From positions 64,606 through 128,605 of the forward strand of contig NZ_BNDS01000003.1 of assembly GCF_014656545.1 (NCBI RefSeq): a stretch of DNA of 64,000 nt, in the 5' to 3' direction. Each line of letters starts with the position of its first letter. The stretch's first letter is position 1. This document shows, one piece after another, positions 9,441 through 18,737 of the stretch. This DNA comes from Neobacillus kokaensis (GTDB taxonomy: Bacteria > Bacillota > Bacilli > Bacillales > Cytobacillaceae). Below the pieces are notes generated by a model. That model was not told where the DNA came from. It searched no databases and was given only the letters and a program-made list of their open reading frames with translations. The position numbers were made by a program, and so were the translations under genes.

Positions 9441-9791
9441 ATGAAATCAAAGTTATTTAGTGTAGTATTGGTCACTTTATTACTAATTTCAGGTTGTGGT
9501 AAGGAGCAAACGAATAAAGAGTCTAATGAAAATCAGCCCAAAATATTAAAGGTTATGATTAAGAAAAAAAATTCGAAGAACTTGGTCGTTGAAACAAAAG
9601 CAGAAGGCAAGGAATTAACATTTGCACACTATCTGTACTTGGATAATAAATTGCTAAAGAAATTTCCTTATAAAAGTGATGCTCATTTTTCCTATAAGAT
9701 TAGTAAACGAGGTATTTATAAAGTTAGGGTTTTTGTAAAAAATAAAAATGATAAAGTTAAAGCAAAAACGACTGAAGCTGTTAGAATGTAA
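9441..9791 (+). CDS. Small lipoprotein with the shared beta-sandwich module
   Basis: 116 residues with a classic lipoprotein signal: MKSK, a hydrophobic stretch and lipobox LISGC, so the mature protein should start at Cys20. The ribosome binding site GGGAGG is 10-15 bases upstream of the ATG. After a short charged linker, residues ~35-115 match the C-terminal module of the proteins at 1 and 6328 (FAHYLYL..., GIYKVRVFVKNKND). The module therefore stands alone here as a membrane-tethered extracellular domain, which suggests it binds something (perhaps the polymer) rather than catalysing. It is almost contiguous with the asparagine-synthetase-like gene. Confidence 0.75.
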   Translation: MKSKLFSVVLVTLLLISGCGKEQTNKESNENQPKILKVMIKKKNSKNLVVETKAEGKELTFAHYLYLDNKLLKKFPYKSDAHFSYKISKRGIYKVRVFVKNKNDKVKAKTTEAVRM

Positions 9792-9793
9792 CA

Positions 9794-11707
9794 TTGGTGT
9801 ATTACCGTATCTGTTTAAAGAAAAAAATTAAAGTAAAGAAATATTCCCTATTAAAACAGGAAGGTAGGATTACAACATTGTTTAGAGACTGTCCTGCAAT
9901 TGTTTTTTCAGAAAATAAGTATGATCAACTTAGCAATTTTAGAATTTATGATGGATGTTACTTTATTCCCTCTTCTAAAGCTTTTAATACTAAAAATGAA
10001 ATAATAGATATAAGCGGCTCAGGTGTTTATAAAAGTAAATTTATTACAAAAGGCAGTGATGTATATGACATTACATCCGATCTATCTAGTGAATTAATTG
10101 GTAAAAATATAAGAGGTTCATTAACCATTTATGTAATTAATAAGGTTGAAAATAAAGCATCTATCATAACCGACCCTCTTTCAGGAGGAATAGTTTTTTA
10201 CTTCCAATCTGAAGCAGTGACTGTATTTTCTAATAGCATTTATAGTATTAAAAGTATACTTAATGCACTGGATATTCCTTTGAAAAAGTCTATGGATTAT
10301 CTAAATGAATTAGTAGGTACAGGAAACGGTGGTTTTTTTGATTCAAGCTATGAAGAAATCAAAGCTTTGAAGCCATTCCAATATGTTGAAGCATGGAATC
10401 ATTCATTTACTATTAAGGATTACTTATGGAAACAGCAATTTTTTACTCCGGTCACTAATTATAATGAAGAAATTGAAATTGCAGTAGAGGAAATAAAGAA
10501 TAATATAACCGCTGTATCTAATTATGAAAATGGCGCACATAAGATAGCGCATTTAACAGGTGGTTTTGATTCCAGACTGGTTTTATCTAGTATTCTTAAT
10601 ATAAATTCATCTGATAATTATCATTTCTTTTGTTCAGATCAATTTGAATTGACTGATCGATTAATTGCAGAAAGGCTATCCACAGAATTTAATCTTACAA
10701 TGACTGAATACCCAGGCTACAATACGCTCAAAACTCCTTCTACATTAGAGGAAGAATATCTTTTACCTATGGAGTTTTCTGGGGGTATCCTATCTGCTGG
10801 AATTCACGGGAATTATAAAAAAACAACTGATATTATACTTAGTGGAGGATATGGAGAATGTTTTAGGTCCTTCTTTGGTTCTCGACTTGCCGAACATAAC
10901 ACAAATATTTTATCCTTATTACCAAAATTATGGGGAAATGTATTTTTTAACGAAAATGATGATGATTCTTTATTTTCAGCTAACTTTAAGAACAAGTTGT
11001 CTAAAAAAATAAGGCATATTTTTGACGAGGCTAAAGATAATGGAATTAGACAAGATGCATATTTAGATTACCTGTACACTAGAATCAGAAATCGATATTA
11101 TATAGGATTCCAATCCCATAGTTGGTCTGAGTTTGCGTCAAGGTTTGATCCGCTATATTCATTATCAGCCATAAGGTGTGCACTGACATTACCCCAAGAG
11201 CTACGCTCAGCAAATATTGTTGGTATTGATATCATGAGTCAATTGTATAAGGATTTAATTGAACTGCCTTTTGATAGAGAAATCTTTAATGAAAATTATA
11301 TAAGATATAGAGAAAAACCGAATGTAAGAGAGTTTAGCAGCATTGATAAACCTAAATTTGGTTTATCAGAGCTAATATATGGTAAAGAACTAAATAGGAA
11401 CATAGTAGCAACACCCGAACAGAAGGAAAAAGCAAATAGATTGAAAGCTCATCTTTGGCAAGTTGTTGAAATAAAAAGGGTTCAACAAAAGACACTCGAA
11501 TTAATTTCTTCAATGCCATCTAGTCAAGTGGCATCACTTTTTAACAGAAAAATTCTTTACAGACTACTAAAGAACGACTTAAATAATCGAGTACACATAA
11601 GAACTGTATTTCATATTTATTCCATACTTCTTTGGTATTTTAATAAGGAAAAGGTAGATGATAATTATCTTAAAGATAAAAATATATGGACTATAGGAAA
11701 TATATAG
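9794..11707 (+). CDS. Asparagine-synthetase-like protein lacking the N-terminal glutaminase cysteine
   Basis: A 637-residue protein. Residues ~1-200 resemble the N-terminal glutaminase-type fold of AsnB, but there is no Cys at position 2. The C-terminal synthetase domain has the ATP-pyrophosphatase P-loop as LTGGFDSR (~254-261, family SGGxDS) and downstream YGECFRSF and HSWSEFASRFDP segments. The start is TTG at 9794 or GTG at 9797, three to six bases after the lipoprotein stop, with no clear ribosome binding site, so it is probably translationally coupled. AsnB-like proteins in other surface-polysaccharide loci amidate uronic acids. With the uronate dehydrogenase at 1714 this suggests an amidated uronic acid, but ammonia would need another source. 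Confidence 0.7.
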   Translation: MVYYRICLKKKIKVKKYSLLKQEGRITTLFRDCPAIVFSENKYDQLSNFRIYDGCYFIPSSKAFNTKNEIIDISGSGVYKSKFITKGSDVYDITSDLSSELIGKNIRGSLTIYVINKVENKASIITDPLSGGIVFYFQSEAVTVFSNSIYSIKSILNALDIPLKKSMDYLNELVGTGNGGFFDSSYEEIKALKPFQYVEAWNHSFTIKDYLWKQQFFTPVTNYNEEIEIAVEEIKNNITAVSNYENGAHKIAHLTGGFDSRLVLSSILNINSSDNYHFFCSDQFELTDRLIAERLSTEFNLTMTEYPGYNTLKTPSTLEEEYLLPMEFSGGILSAGIHGNYKKTTDIILSGGYGECFRSFFGSRLAEHNTNILSLLPKLWGNVFFNENDDDSLFSANFKNKLSKKIRHIFDEAKDNGIRQDAYLDYLYTRIRNRYYIGFQSHSWSEFASRFDPLYSLSAIRCALTLPQELRSANIVGIDIMSQLYKDLIELPFDREIFNENYIRYREKPNVREFSSIDKPKFGLSELIYGKELNRNIVATPEQKEKANRLKAHLWQVVEIKRVQQKTLELISSMPSSQVASLFNRKILYRLLKNDLNNRVHIRTVFHIYSILLWYFNKEKVDDNYLKDKNIWTIGNI

Positions 11708-11862
11708 TGTCAAATGCAACGCCCTTCTTATTCATTAAGTTGGGCTTTTAATCTTATTTTTCCTGTTTAATTCTAAACAATCCCCCTTTTCAAATACTCG
11801 TAAGTAGGGGTAATCCCGTTTATTATGGATAAGCTAATCTTATAATAAATATTAAGAATACG

Positions 11863-11898
11863 AAGGGTATCCAGTTAAATTGGATACCTTTTGTTTTT
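11863..11898 (+). terminator. Rho-independent terminator
   Basis: AAGGGTATCCA ... TGGATACCTTTTG with a T-rich tail, closing the left transcription unit. Confidence 0.8.
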
Positions 11899-12000
11899 TA
11901 TTAATTTTCCTATTTATATAAAAAACTTTGTAAAAAAATAATTGATTTTGTTAGAATAAGAAAGAAAAAGTCCATTTTACATTAGGGTTTATGAAGAAGT

Positions 12001-12054
12001 CTGTCTTTTATGGATAACTTCTAATAATTAATGAAATTCTAAAGTAAAAGACAG
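12001..12054 (+). promoter_or_regulatory. Long-range inverted repeat in leader of 12152
   Basis: CTGTCTTTTA at 12001-12010 pairs perfectly with TAAAAGACAG at 12045-12054 around a 34-base AT-rich loop. There is no T-run after it, so it is not an obvious terminator. Possible leader structure. Confidence 0.3.
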
Positions 12055-12151
12055 CATTATTGTAATAAAAAATAAAAACAATTATCATAAAAACTATGTA
12101 CATTTATTATAAGTCACACCAAAGAAGTACATAAATTCACTACAGAATTGC

Positions 12152-15100
12152 ATGGTGATTAGTATGTTGTTTCAAAAAAGGAAAAAGAGAAAAAACGCTA
12201 GCTCTTTAAAAGAAAAGATCTATATAGTTCAGAACGATCAGTTTCTGCAAATCCAGGGGAATTTATCTAAAGACTATTATCAGGTAACTGAATTATGGCT
12301 GCAGACCCGTAATGACGATAAGGGAGTAAAAGTAGGAGCAAATTCTTCAGCCGACGGAAAGTTTAATTTTAACGTGGATTTATCTAAATTAATCCCACGA
12401 TTGGTTTCTTTTGAGGATTCAAATTTTGACTGGTATCTTAAACTTAGGGTGGCTGTCGAAACTTTAAGTGAATCAGCTTTAGCAAAACTGGATGAAAAAG
12501 CTGAATTTATTGAAGAAAACGGTATAAGGTATGCCGAATATTTTATTCGTCTTGGCCGATTCCAGCACACCCGTGTGGAAGGGTTAAATTACATATATAG
12601 TAACGAAACAAAGGCAATTTGTTATCTCACCAAAAAAGGAAATATATCAATTGTTCTTGATAAGGATCCATTTATCCCGCCGATCCTTCAAATAGACCGT
12701 TTAAAGACAGCTCCCAATATCTTATCAATTGAAGGTAAACTTTTTACAAAAGGTTCAAGAATTGTAGACGGCAGGCTGATTTTAAAGGGAAGGGACAGTA
12801 AGATAGAGCTGGAGACAGATGTTTCTTTTATTTGGAATGAAGAAGAAACAGCCTTAAAATATGGTCTTAATCGTTATTACTACAAGGCGGATCTTAATTT
12901 TAATATGATTCCTGGTGATACCAACTTAAAAGAAGATATTTATGACTTATTTTTAAAGATTAAACTTCATGATCAAAGTGAAGAAAAATATGTTCGTGTT
13001 GGCCGTCCAACATTGAGGGCTAAATTTTTTATCAAAGAGATTTATTCTATGATTGGAAATAACGTTTCTATTATTACACCTTATTACACCTTTAAAGGGT
13101 TCAATTTATCCTTGGAGGTCTTTGAATTCGATAAAGAGACGTTCCATTATTTGCAGAAAAAATTAAAATTTGCTTGGCTTGAACGGCTTTTTAATAAACA
13201 TAAGGATATTTGGATTATTGGAGAAAGGCCGTATAAAGCGCAGGATACAGGTTATCACTTTTTTAAATATATGCGGGAAAAACATCCCGACAAAAATGCC
13301 TATTATGTCATTGACAAAGACTCACCAGAGCGGAAAAATGTCGAGCAGCTTGGAAACATTCTTGACTTTAAATCAAAGGAACATATTTGGCATGTGTTAA
13401 TGGCAACTAGAATTATTGGTTCTCACCATGCTGATTACTTATACCCGGTACGGAGCCGAAGATTTAAAAGGGCTGTCAAGGGAATAAAGGTATTCTTGCA
13501 GCATGGTGTCATGGGGACGAAAAACATGATTGCCAACTACGGGAAAAATGTATCAGGTTTTCATACAGATGCATTCATCGTCAGCTCAGATTTTGAAAAA
13601 GAGATGATTGTAAACGACTTTGGTTATAATCCTAAAGAGGTATTTGTCACAGGGCTGTCCCGCTACGATAAACTTCTAGCCAATGATGTAGAGGTTAAAC
13701 GACAATTATTAATCATCCCAACGTGGAGGGATTGGATTACCACCGATGAAGCATTTTTAGAGAGTGAGTATTTTGAAAGGTATAAAGACCTTGTTTTCAG
13801 CCCTGAGCTGCAGGACATTGCTTCTAAAAACAATCTTGAAATCATTCTTTGTTTACATCCAAATATGCAGAAATTTACTTCCTATTTCCAAGATGCCCCT
13901 GTAAGGGTGATTAATCAGGGGGAAGTGGATGTTCAATATCTGCTAAAAGAAAGTGCCATCATGATTACCGATTATTCGAGTGTCGGTTTTGATTTTAGCT
14001 TTTTATACAAACCAATTATTTACTATCAATTCGATAGGGACCGCTTTATCGGGAAAAGACCGTCCCATTTAGATTTAGAAAATGATTTGCCTGGAGATAT
14101 TGTCACTAATTTAGAAGGGATATTAGACAGGCTTCACTACTATACAGACCGTCAATATAAAATGTCAGACCGTAATAAACAAAGGGCTGATAAATTCCTA
14201 AAATACCGGGATCTTAACTTCTCAAAAAGGATTTATGAGGTTGTAAAGAATCTGCCGCTGAAAAAGACAGTGATAGAAAAGATAATGGATAATGACCTGC
14301 TGATACGGGTATTTAATCGTTTTAGAAAGACGAAATATTATTTCCCTTTGATGAAATTATTTTACAAACTGGCAAAAAAACTGCTTCCAGTAGATAAAAA
14401 CCTTATCTTATTCGAAAGCGGTGTAGGGAAGCAGTATGCTGACAGCCCTCGGGTTATTTATGAGGAGATTGCGAAGCAGAACCTGCCGTATAAAAAAGTT
14501 TGGGTCATTAACAAAAATATCCGGTTTATCGATCCTGAAACCATAAAGATAAAAAGGCTTAGCCCGCAATATTACTATTACTTGGCAAAGGCCGGTTATT
14601 GGATTAATAATCAGAACTTTCCTACCTATATCCAAAAGAGGAAAGAGACAACCTATATTCAAACATGGCATGGAACCCCTTTGAAAAAGATGTTATTCGA
14701 TATCGAGCATGTCCAGGGACGAGATGAAGGTTATCTTGACAGGGTCTATAATGCGACGCAAACTTGGGATTATTTAATCTCCCCAAGCGAGTATGCAACA
14801 AATGCTTTTAAGAGTGCCTTCCGCTATAAAGGCAATATGTTGGAGATTGGTTACCCAAGAAATGATCTATTTTATCAAGGTGCACAAGAGGAAATTGCTA
14901 ATAAAGTGAAAAGTGTCTTGAAAATTCCTGCGAATAAAAAGGTTATTTTATATGCCCCTACTTTCAGGGACAATGAAACAAGCGGGAATAATAAATTTGT
15001 CTTTAATATCAATATGGATTTGCACAGGCTGCAGGAACAGTTCGGTGACGAATATATATTATTAATGAGGATGCATGTAGTCATTAGTAACAAGCTGACG

Positions 15101-15478
15101 ATTCCAGAGGAGCTAAGGGATTTTGTAAAGAATGTGTCGAATTATTCGGATATCCAGGAGCTTTTGTTAATTAGCGATATATTAATGACTGATTACTCCT
15201 CCGTAATGTTCGATTATGCTAATACCGGCAGACCAATATTTTTCTATACTTACGATTTGGATACGTATAAAAATGATGTTCGCGGCTTCTATATGGATTT
15301 TGAAGAGGAAGCACCAGGACCATTTTTATTTGACACAGAAGATATCGCCAATGCTTTAGAAAATATTGAAGATGTAAAGGTGAAATACAAGGACAAGTAC
15401 GATGCGTTTAAAAGAAAGTACTGTCCGTTAGAGGATGGCAGAGCAGCCGAAAGGGTTGTCAATCAATTTTTTAAATAA
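12152..15478 (+). CDS. Two-domain CDP-glycerol glycerophosphotransferase (TagF family)
   Basis: 1108 residues with a poorly conserved N-terminal part (1-390) followed by two TagF/TagB-type GT-B domains. The first has LQHGVMGTKN near 450 and TDYSSVGFDF near 606. The second has QTWHGTPLKK near 837 and TDYSSVMFDY near 1013. The His and acidic residues of these motifs are the family's catalytic and CDP-glycerol binding positions. It should extend poly(glycerol phosphate) on a lipid carrier at the inner membrane face. Two complete domains in tandem suggest a processive or alternating polymerase, larger than B. subtilis TagF (about 750 residues). ATG 12152 is possible, but ATG 12164 is better placed behind GGTGAT. 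A terminator follows. Confidence 0.85.
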   Translation: MVISMLFQKRKKRKNASSLKEKIYIVQNDQFLQIQGNLSKDYYQVTELWLQTRNDDKGVKVGANSSADGKFNFNVDLSKLIPRLVSFEDSNFDWYLKLRVAVETLSESALAKLDEKAEFIEENGIRYAEYFIRLGRFQHTRVEGLNYIYSNETKAICYLTKKGNISIVLDKDPFIPPILQIDRLKTAPNILSIEGKLFTKGSRIVDGRLILKGRDSKIELETDVSFIWNEEETALKYGLNRYYYKADLNFNMIPGDTNLKEDIYDLFLKIKLHDQSEEKYVRVGRPTLRAKFFIKEIYSMIGNNVSIITPYYTFKGFNLSLEVFEFDKETFHYLQKKLKFAWLERLFNKHKDIWIIGERPYKAQDTGYHFFKYMREKHPDKNAYYVIDKDSPERKNVEQLGNILDFKSKEHIWHVLMATRIIGSHHADYLYPVRSRRFKRAVKGIKVFLQHGVMGTKNMIANYGKNVSGFHTDAFIVSSDFEKEMIVNDFGYNPKEVFVTGLSRYDKLLANDVEVKRQLLIIPTWRDWITTDEAFLESEYFERYKDLVFSPELQDIASKNNLEIILCLHPNMQKFTSYFQDAPVRVINQGEVDVQYLLKESAIMITDYSSVGFDFSFLYKPIIYYQFDRDRFIGKRPSHLDLENDLPGDIVTNLEGILDRLHYYTDRQYKMSDRNKQRADKFLKYRDLNFSKRIYEVVKNLPLKKTVIEKIMDNDLLIRVFNRFRKTKYYFPLMKLFYKLAKKLLPVDKNLILFESGVGKQYADSPRVIYEEIAKQNLPYKKVWVINKNIRFIDPETIKIKRLSPQYYYYLAKAGYWINNQNFPTYIQKRKETTYIQTWHGTPLKKMLFDIEHVQGRDEGYLDRVYNATQTWDYLISPSEYATNAFKSAFRYKGNMLEIGYPRNDLFYQGAQEEIANKVKSVLKIPANKKVILYAPTFRDNETSGNNKFVFNINMDLHRLQEQFGDEYILLMRMHVVISNKLTIPEELRDFVKNVSNYSDIQELLLISDILMTDYSSVMFDYANTGRPIFFYTYDLDTYKNDVRGFYMDFEEEAPGPFLFDTEDIANALENIEDVKVKYKDKYDAFKRKYCPLEDGRAAERVVNQFFK

Positions 15479-15486
15479 TAATGAAG

Positions 15487-15525
15487 AAAGAACCTTTGGT
15501 ATTTTTGGGCCAAAGGTTCTTTTTA
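15487..15525 (+). terminator. Rho-independent terminator
   Basis: AAAGAACCTTTGG ... CCAAAGGTTCTTTT, a 13-bp perfect stem with T-tail just after the polymerase stop. Confidence 0.9.
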
Positions 15526-15794
15526 TGAAAAATGGTAGGAATTAAGCCTCATAAATGTCTGAAAAATTGAAGATGAATCGGGGCGAATGTATGATTTTTT
15601 AAGAGTAGTTATTGGAAATGTCGTAGATTTGTAGCAGAATTTGTTGAAATTTGTTAGATTAAAAGGTGGAATTAAAAAAAAGGGGGGAAAATGAAAGTTT
15701 AAAAACTTTTCTGCTTGATTAGCGGATTCTCGTTAAATGTAACTGCTTAGTCAATACAGCTATGAAGAGTTCTAAATTTAATACGGAGGAATAG
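15526..15794. other. Upstream region of the autolysin gene
   Basis: AT- and purine-rich spacer without a coding sequence. It ends in GGAGGA (15785-15790), the ribosome binding site for the autolysin. No confident promoter box was assigned. Confidence 0.4.
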
Positions 15795-18440
15795 TTGGTG
15801 AGTAAAGTAAAAAAGGTAAGTTCGTATGTTCTGATTCTTCTTTTATTTCTGCAGTTTATTCCTAATCAATCCGCTGTTTATGCTGCGGAAACAACTGGGG
15901 ACCAAGAAGTTAATGCTGTATTATTTGCTGATGAAATAGGAGGAAGTATTAATTTATATGAACAAGCATCTAGTACATCTCCCATTATTAGCACAATCAA
16001 GGATGATACAGCAGTATCAGTAATAGAAAAAGGGCAAGAATATACACTAGTCCAGTACTTAGATGAGCAGCGACAGGAGCAGTTAAGTGGTTATGTGGAA
16101 AATGATCGTGTCGTGGACGTATCGCAAGCTGAAGAGTTTAGAAATAGTCGAACTGAAGAGGCTAACGATTCAAATGTTGAAGAACCTTCCCTCGATACAA
16201 CAGAAACCCAAAGTGCAGAAGTAAGCAGTGAAAACATCCAAACTGAAGAGGTTAAGGATTCTGAAACAGCTGTGGATTCTGTAAAACAAGCAGAGGAAAG
16301 CACGTCTGGTGAAACAGAAGTAAACACAGTTACTACACGTTCACTTACTGTTGCAACGGCTGAGGAATCTGTCGTACTTAGAGGGATTGGATTAGCAAAT
16401 CCGACTATAGTTTACAAAATGCCGTCAACCAGCTCCCAAGAATTAAAAAGCTATGCGCAAGGGACCATTCTAAAATACGAAACATATTCAAATGATTGGT
16501 ACCAATGTACGGTGTATATGAATGGCAAAGCTGTAACAGGGTACATTAAGGCAAGTGATGTTGAGAATATTGTTAGTTCACAACATAATTTAGAAGGAAT
16601 TGCACTAAAAAATCCAACTAGTATCTATTCAAAAGCAGCAAAAAGTTCGAAGGTACTTAAATCCTATGCCCAAGGAACAGTGTTAAAATACAAACCACTA
16701 ACGTCTGAATGGTATGAATGTACGGTGTATATGAATGGTAAAGCAGTCAAAGGATACATTTATAAAGCAGATGTTGAAAACTTGACCAGCAAACAATTGG
16801 ATCTTCAAGGTGTTGCGCTGAAAAGTCCTACTAAGGTATATGCAAAAGCATCAACCTATTCTACTACCTTAAAATCATATCCTATCGGTACAATCTTAAA
16901 ATATAAAACTTTAACCTCTGGCTGGTATGAAGGTAAGGTTTATATCAACGGAAAAGCTGTATCAGGATATATTAATGTCCAGGATGTTGAAAATGCTGTC
17001 GAAAATCCGAAGAGTTATACTGGAGTGGCATTAAAGGATCCAACTTCAGTATATGAAATAGCCTCAACGAGTTCAAAGGCAGTAAAGTCCTATCCTTTAG
17101 GAAGTATCTTAAAATATCAAACTTTTGCGAATGGCTGGTACTCAGCAACTGTTTATGTTAATGGAAAGAAGAAAACTGTTTATATTGCATCAAGTCATGT
17201 AGAAAACAGTACGACTAGTCCTTCAACTAAACAGGTTTGGGCCAAGGATGATTTGAAGGTGTATACTTATGCTTCCAAAAAAGCACCGGCTTTAAAATCA
17301 TATCCTGGCGGCTCCGAATTGAAAGTTGAAACTTTTACATCTTCTTGGTATAAGGTAAAAGTTTATATTAAGGGGACAGCGCACGTAGGTTATATCAGTG
17401 TTAGCGATATTACGACAAGACCTTATTTAGACTTAGATTTAAGAAAGCCGGCTAATATCACTGCACAGGATATCGTGGATTATTTTAACAGAGTAAAACC
17501 TTCTAGCCCATTAAAAGAATATGCCCAAAGTTTCATAAATGTCCAAAACAAATATGGAGTTAATGCGTTATATCTTGTTGCACACGCAATTTGGGAAACG
17601 GGCTGGGGAGGTTCCAACCTCATAAAATATAAAAATAACCTTTATGGCTATGGTGCATATGATGTATGTCCGTTTACCTGCGGATATTACTTTCCGACAA
17701 TCGAAAATAGTATTGAAGCTGTAGCTTATATGGTTAGAACTAACTATTTAACTCCTGGAGGTCCATATTATTATTCAGAATATGGCTCAACCTTAAGGGG
17801 AATGAATGTTAGATATGCAACCGATCAAAACTGGAAGAATGGTATTGCGAATCTAATGGAGAGTATGAACCCTTATGATGGAAAATACTATTCTACTGTT
17901 TCTGAATTACCTTTAAACGGGAGTGCGCCTGCTGACCTGAGCAGATATATTCCTGAAGGACTGCCATACCCAACTAATATTATTATTGACTTTCCAAATG
18001 GAATAACAGGTAAGATTACTGAAAATGTGAGTTTTAGATCGCTGCCATATACCTCTAGTTCAACCTATTTGGATTACTTATTAGCTGGTTCAGTAATAAC
18101 CGTTGAAGGGTTTAATACAGACGTAAAAGAAAACGGTGAATATCCATATGACCACAGATGGTACCGAATTTTAATAAATGGTGAAGCCGGGTGGGTATAC
18201 GGAGACAGTATCAAAATAGATAATTTACTGCAGGTTAAAGGTATAAGCACATACCTGTATATTCGAAAACAACCTGTTGATGGAGATAAGATTGGATCAG
18301 TTCCGGCTAATAGCTATCTAAAGGCTGTTTTAAAAGACGGAAAGCCTGTCATCCAGGACGGCTGGTATAATGTCTATCTTCCTAACTCTTCTAGCACGGG
18401 ATGGGTTTCAGGAGATTTTATAAACGTAATTGAAAAATAA
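15795..18440 (+). CDS. Secreted SH3-repeat N-acetylglucosaminidase (autolysin)
   Basis: 881 residues with a signal peptide (cleavage likely after ...AVYA near residue 31). Then an SH3b-like domain (~38-112), a Glu/Ser/Thr-rich linker, and five repeats of about 70 residues starting near 194, 265, 336, 408 and 479; each shows VYxxAS, LKSY, WY and GYI positions. The catalytic region (~570-695) is a glucosaminidase-type domain with LVAHAIWETGWGGSNL, where E is the likely acid. Two more SH3b domains end the protein. It should cut peptidoglycan glycan strands during wall growth, the repeats binding wall polymers. TTG 15795 is possible, but GTG 15798 sits better behind GGAGGA. Its place among tagF-type genes suggests coordination with teichoic acid synthesis. 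Confidence 0.85.
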   Translation: MVSKVKKVSSYVLILLLFLQFIPNQSAVYAAETTGDQEVNAVLFADEIGGSINLYEQASSTSPIISTIKDDTAVSVIEKGQEYTLVQYLDEQRQEQLSGYVENDRVVDVSQAEEFRNSRTEEANDSNVEEPSLDTTETQSAEVSSENIQTEEVKDSETAVDSVKQAEESTSGETEVNTVTTRSLTVATAEESVVLRGIGLANPTIVYKMPSTSSQELKSYAQGTILKYETYSNDWYQCTVYMNGKAVTGYIKASDVENIVSSQHNLEGIALKNPTSIYSKAAKSSKVLKSYAQGTVLKYKPLTSEWYECTVYMNGKAVKGYIYKADVENLTSKQLDLQGVALKSPTKVYAKASTYSTTLKSYPIGTILKYKTLTSGWYEGKVYINGKAVSGYINVQDVENAVENPKSYTGVALKDPTSVYEIASTSSKAVKSYPLGSILKYQTFANGWYSATVYVNGKKKTVYIASSHVENSTTSPSTKQVWAKDDLKVYTYASKKAPALKSYPGGSELKVETFTSSWYKVKVYIKGTAHVGYISVSDITTRPYLDLDLRKPANITAQDIVDYFNRVKPSSPLKEYAQSFINVQNKYGVNALYLVAHAIWETGWGGSNLIKYKNNLYGYGAYDVCPFTCGYYFPTIENSIEAVAYMVRTNYLTPGGPYYYSEYGSTLRGMNVRYATDQNWKNGIANLMESMNPYDGKYYSTVSELPLNGSAPADLSRYIPEGLPYPTNIIIDFPNGITGKITENVSFRSLPYTSSSTYLDYLLAGSVITVEGFNTDVKENGEYPYDHRWYRILINGEAGWVYGDSIKIDNLLQVKGISTYLYIRKQPVDGDKIGSVPANSYLKAVLKDGKPVIQDGWYNVYLPNSSSTGWVSGDFINVIEK

Positions 18441-18451
18441 TAGTTTCGTAG

Positions 18452-18482
18452 AAAGGGGCCAAAATTATTTTGGCCCCTTTTT
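18452..18482 (+). terminator. Rho-independent terminator after autolysin
   Basis: AAAGGGGCCAAAA ... TTTTGGCCCCTTTTT, a strong stem with T-run. Confidence 0.9.
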
Positions 18483-18488
18483 AAATCC

Positions 18489-18523
18489 CAAAAAACGGTC
18501 CAATTTGTTAGGCCGTTTTTTTT
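18489..18523 (+). terminator. Second terminator hairpin
   Basis: AAAAAACGG(TCC) ... (GG)CCGTTTTTTTT immediately after the first one. Tandem terminators insulate the autolysin from the next gene. Confidence 0.75.
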
Positions 18524-18737
18524 GCTTTATTAAGTTTTCTAAATTAGTAATAAAAGCACTTTATGTAAATATGACAATTTAAGCAAATATGCGTAATTTG
18601 CAGAAATTTGTAGAAAAGATTCCAATATTTCCCCAGTTTAAAAAATGTATACTATAAACAGTATAGTGTAATTTTTTAACAAATGGCATTTTTAATCTCA
18701 AAGATTGACATTTAGCCGCAAATAAGGGGTGGTTTGA

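Larger units (their letters stand above)
11708..12151. other. 444-bp intergenic region with terminator and structured leader
   Basis: No convincing coding sequence. It holds a terminator at 11863-11898 and a long AT-rich leader before the next gene, including a 10-bp perfect inverted repeat at 12001-12010 and 12045-12054. The promoter of the glycerophosphotransferase gene at 12152 must lie here, but no clean -35/-10 pair stands out. Confidence 0.5.

Noticed and set aside
18651-18667. ACTATA-AACAG-TATAGT palindrome upstream of the first fusion gene
   Set aside because: Short AT-rich palindrome in an AT-rich spacer; not enough to claim an operator.
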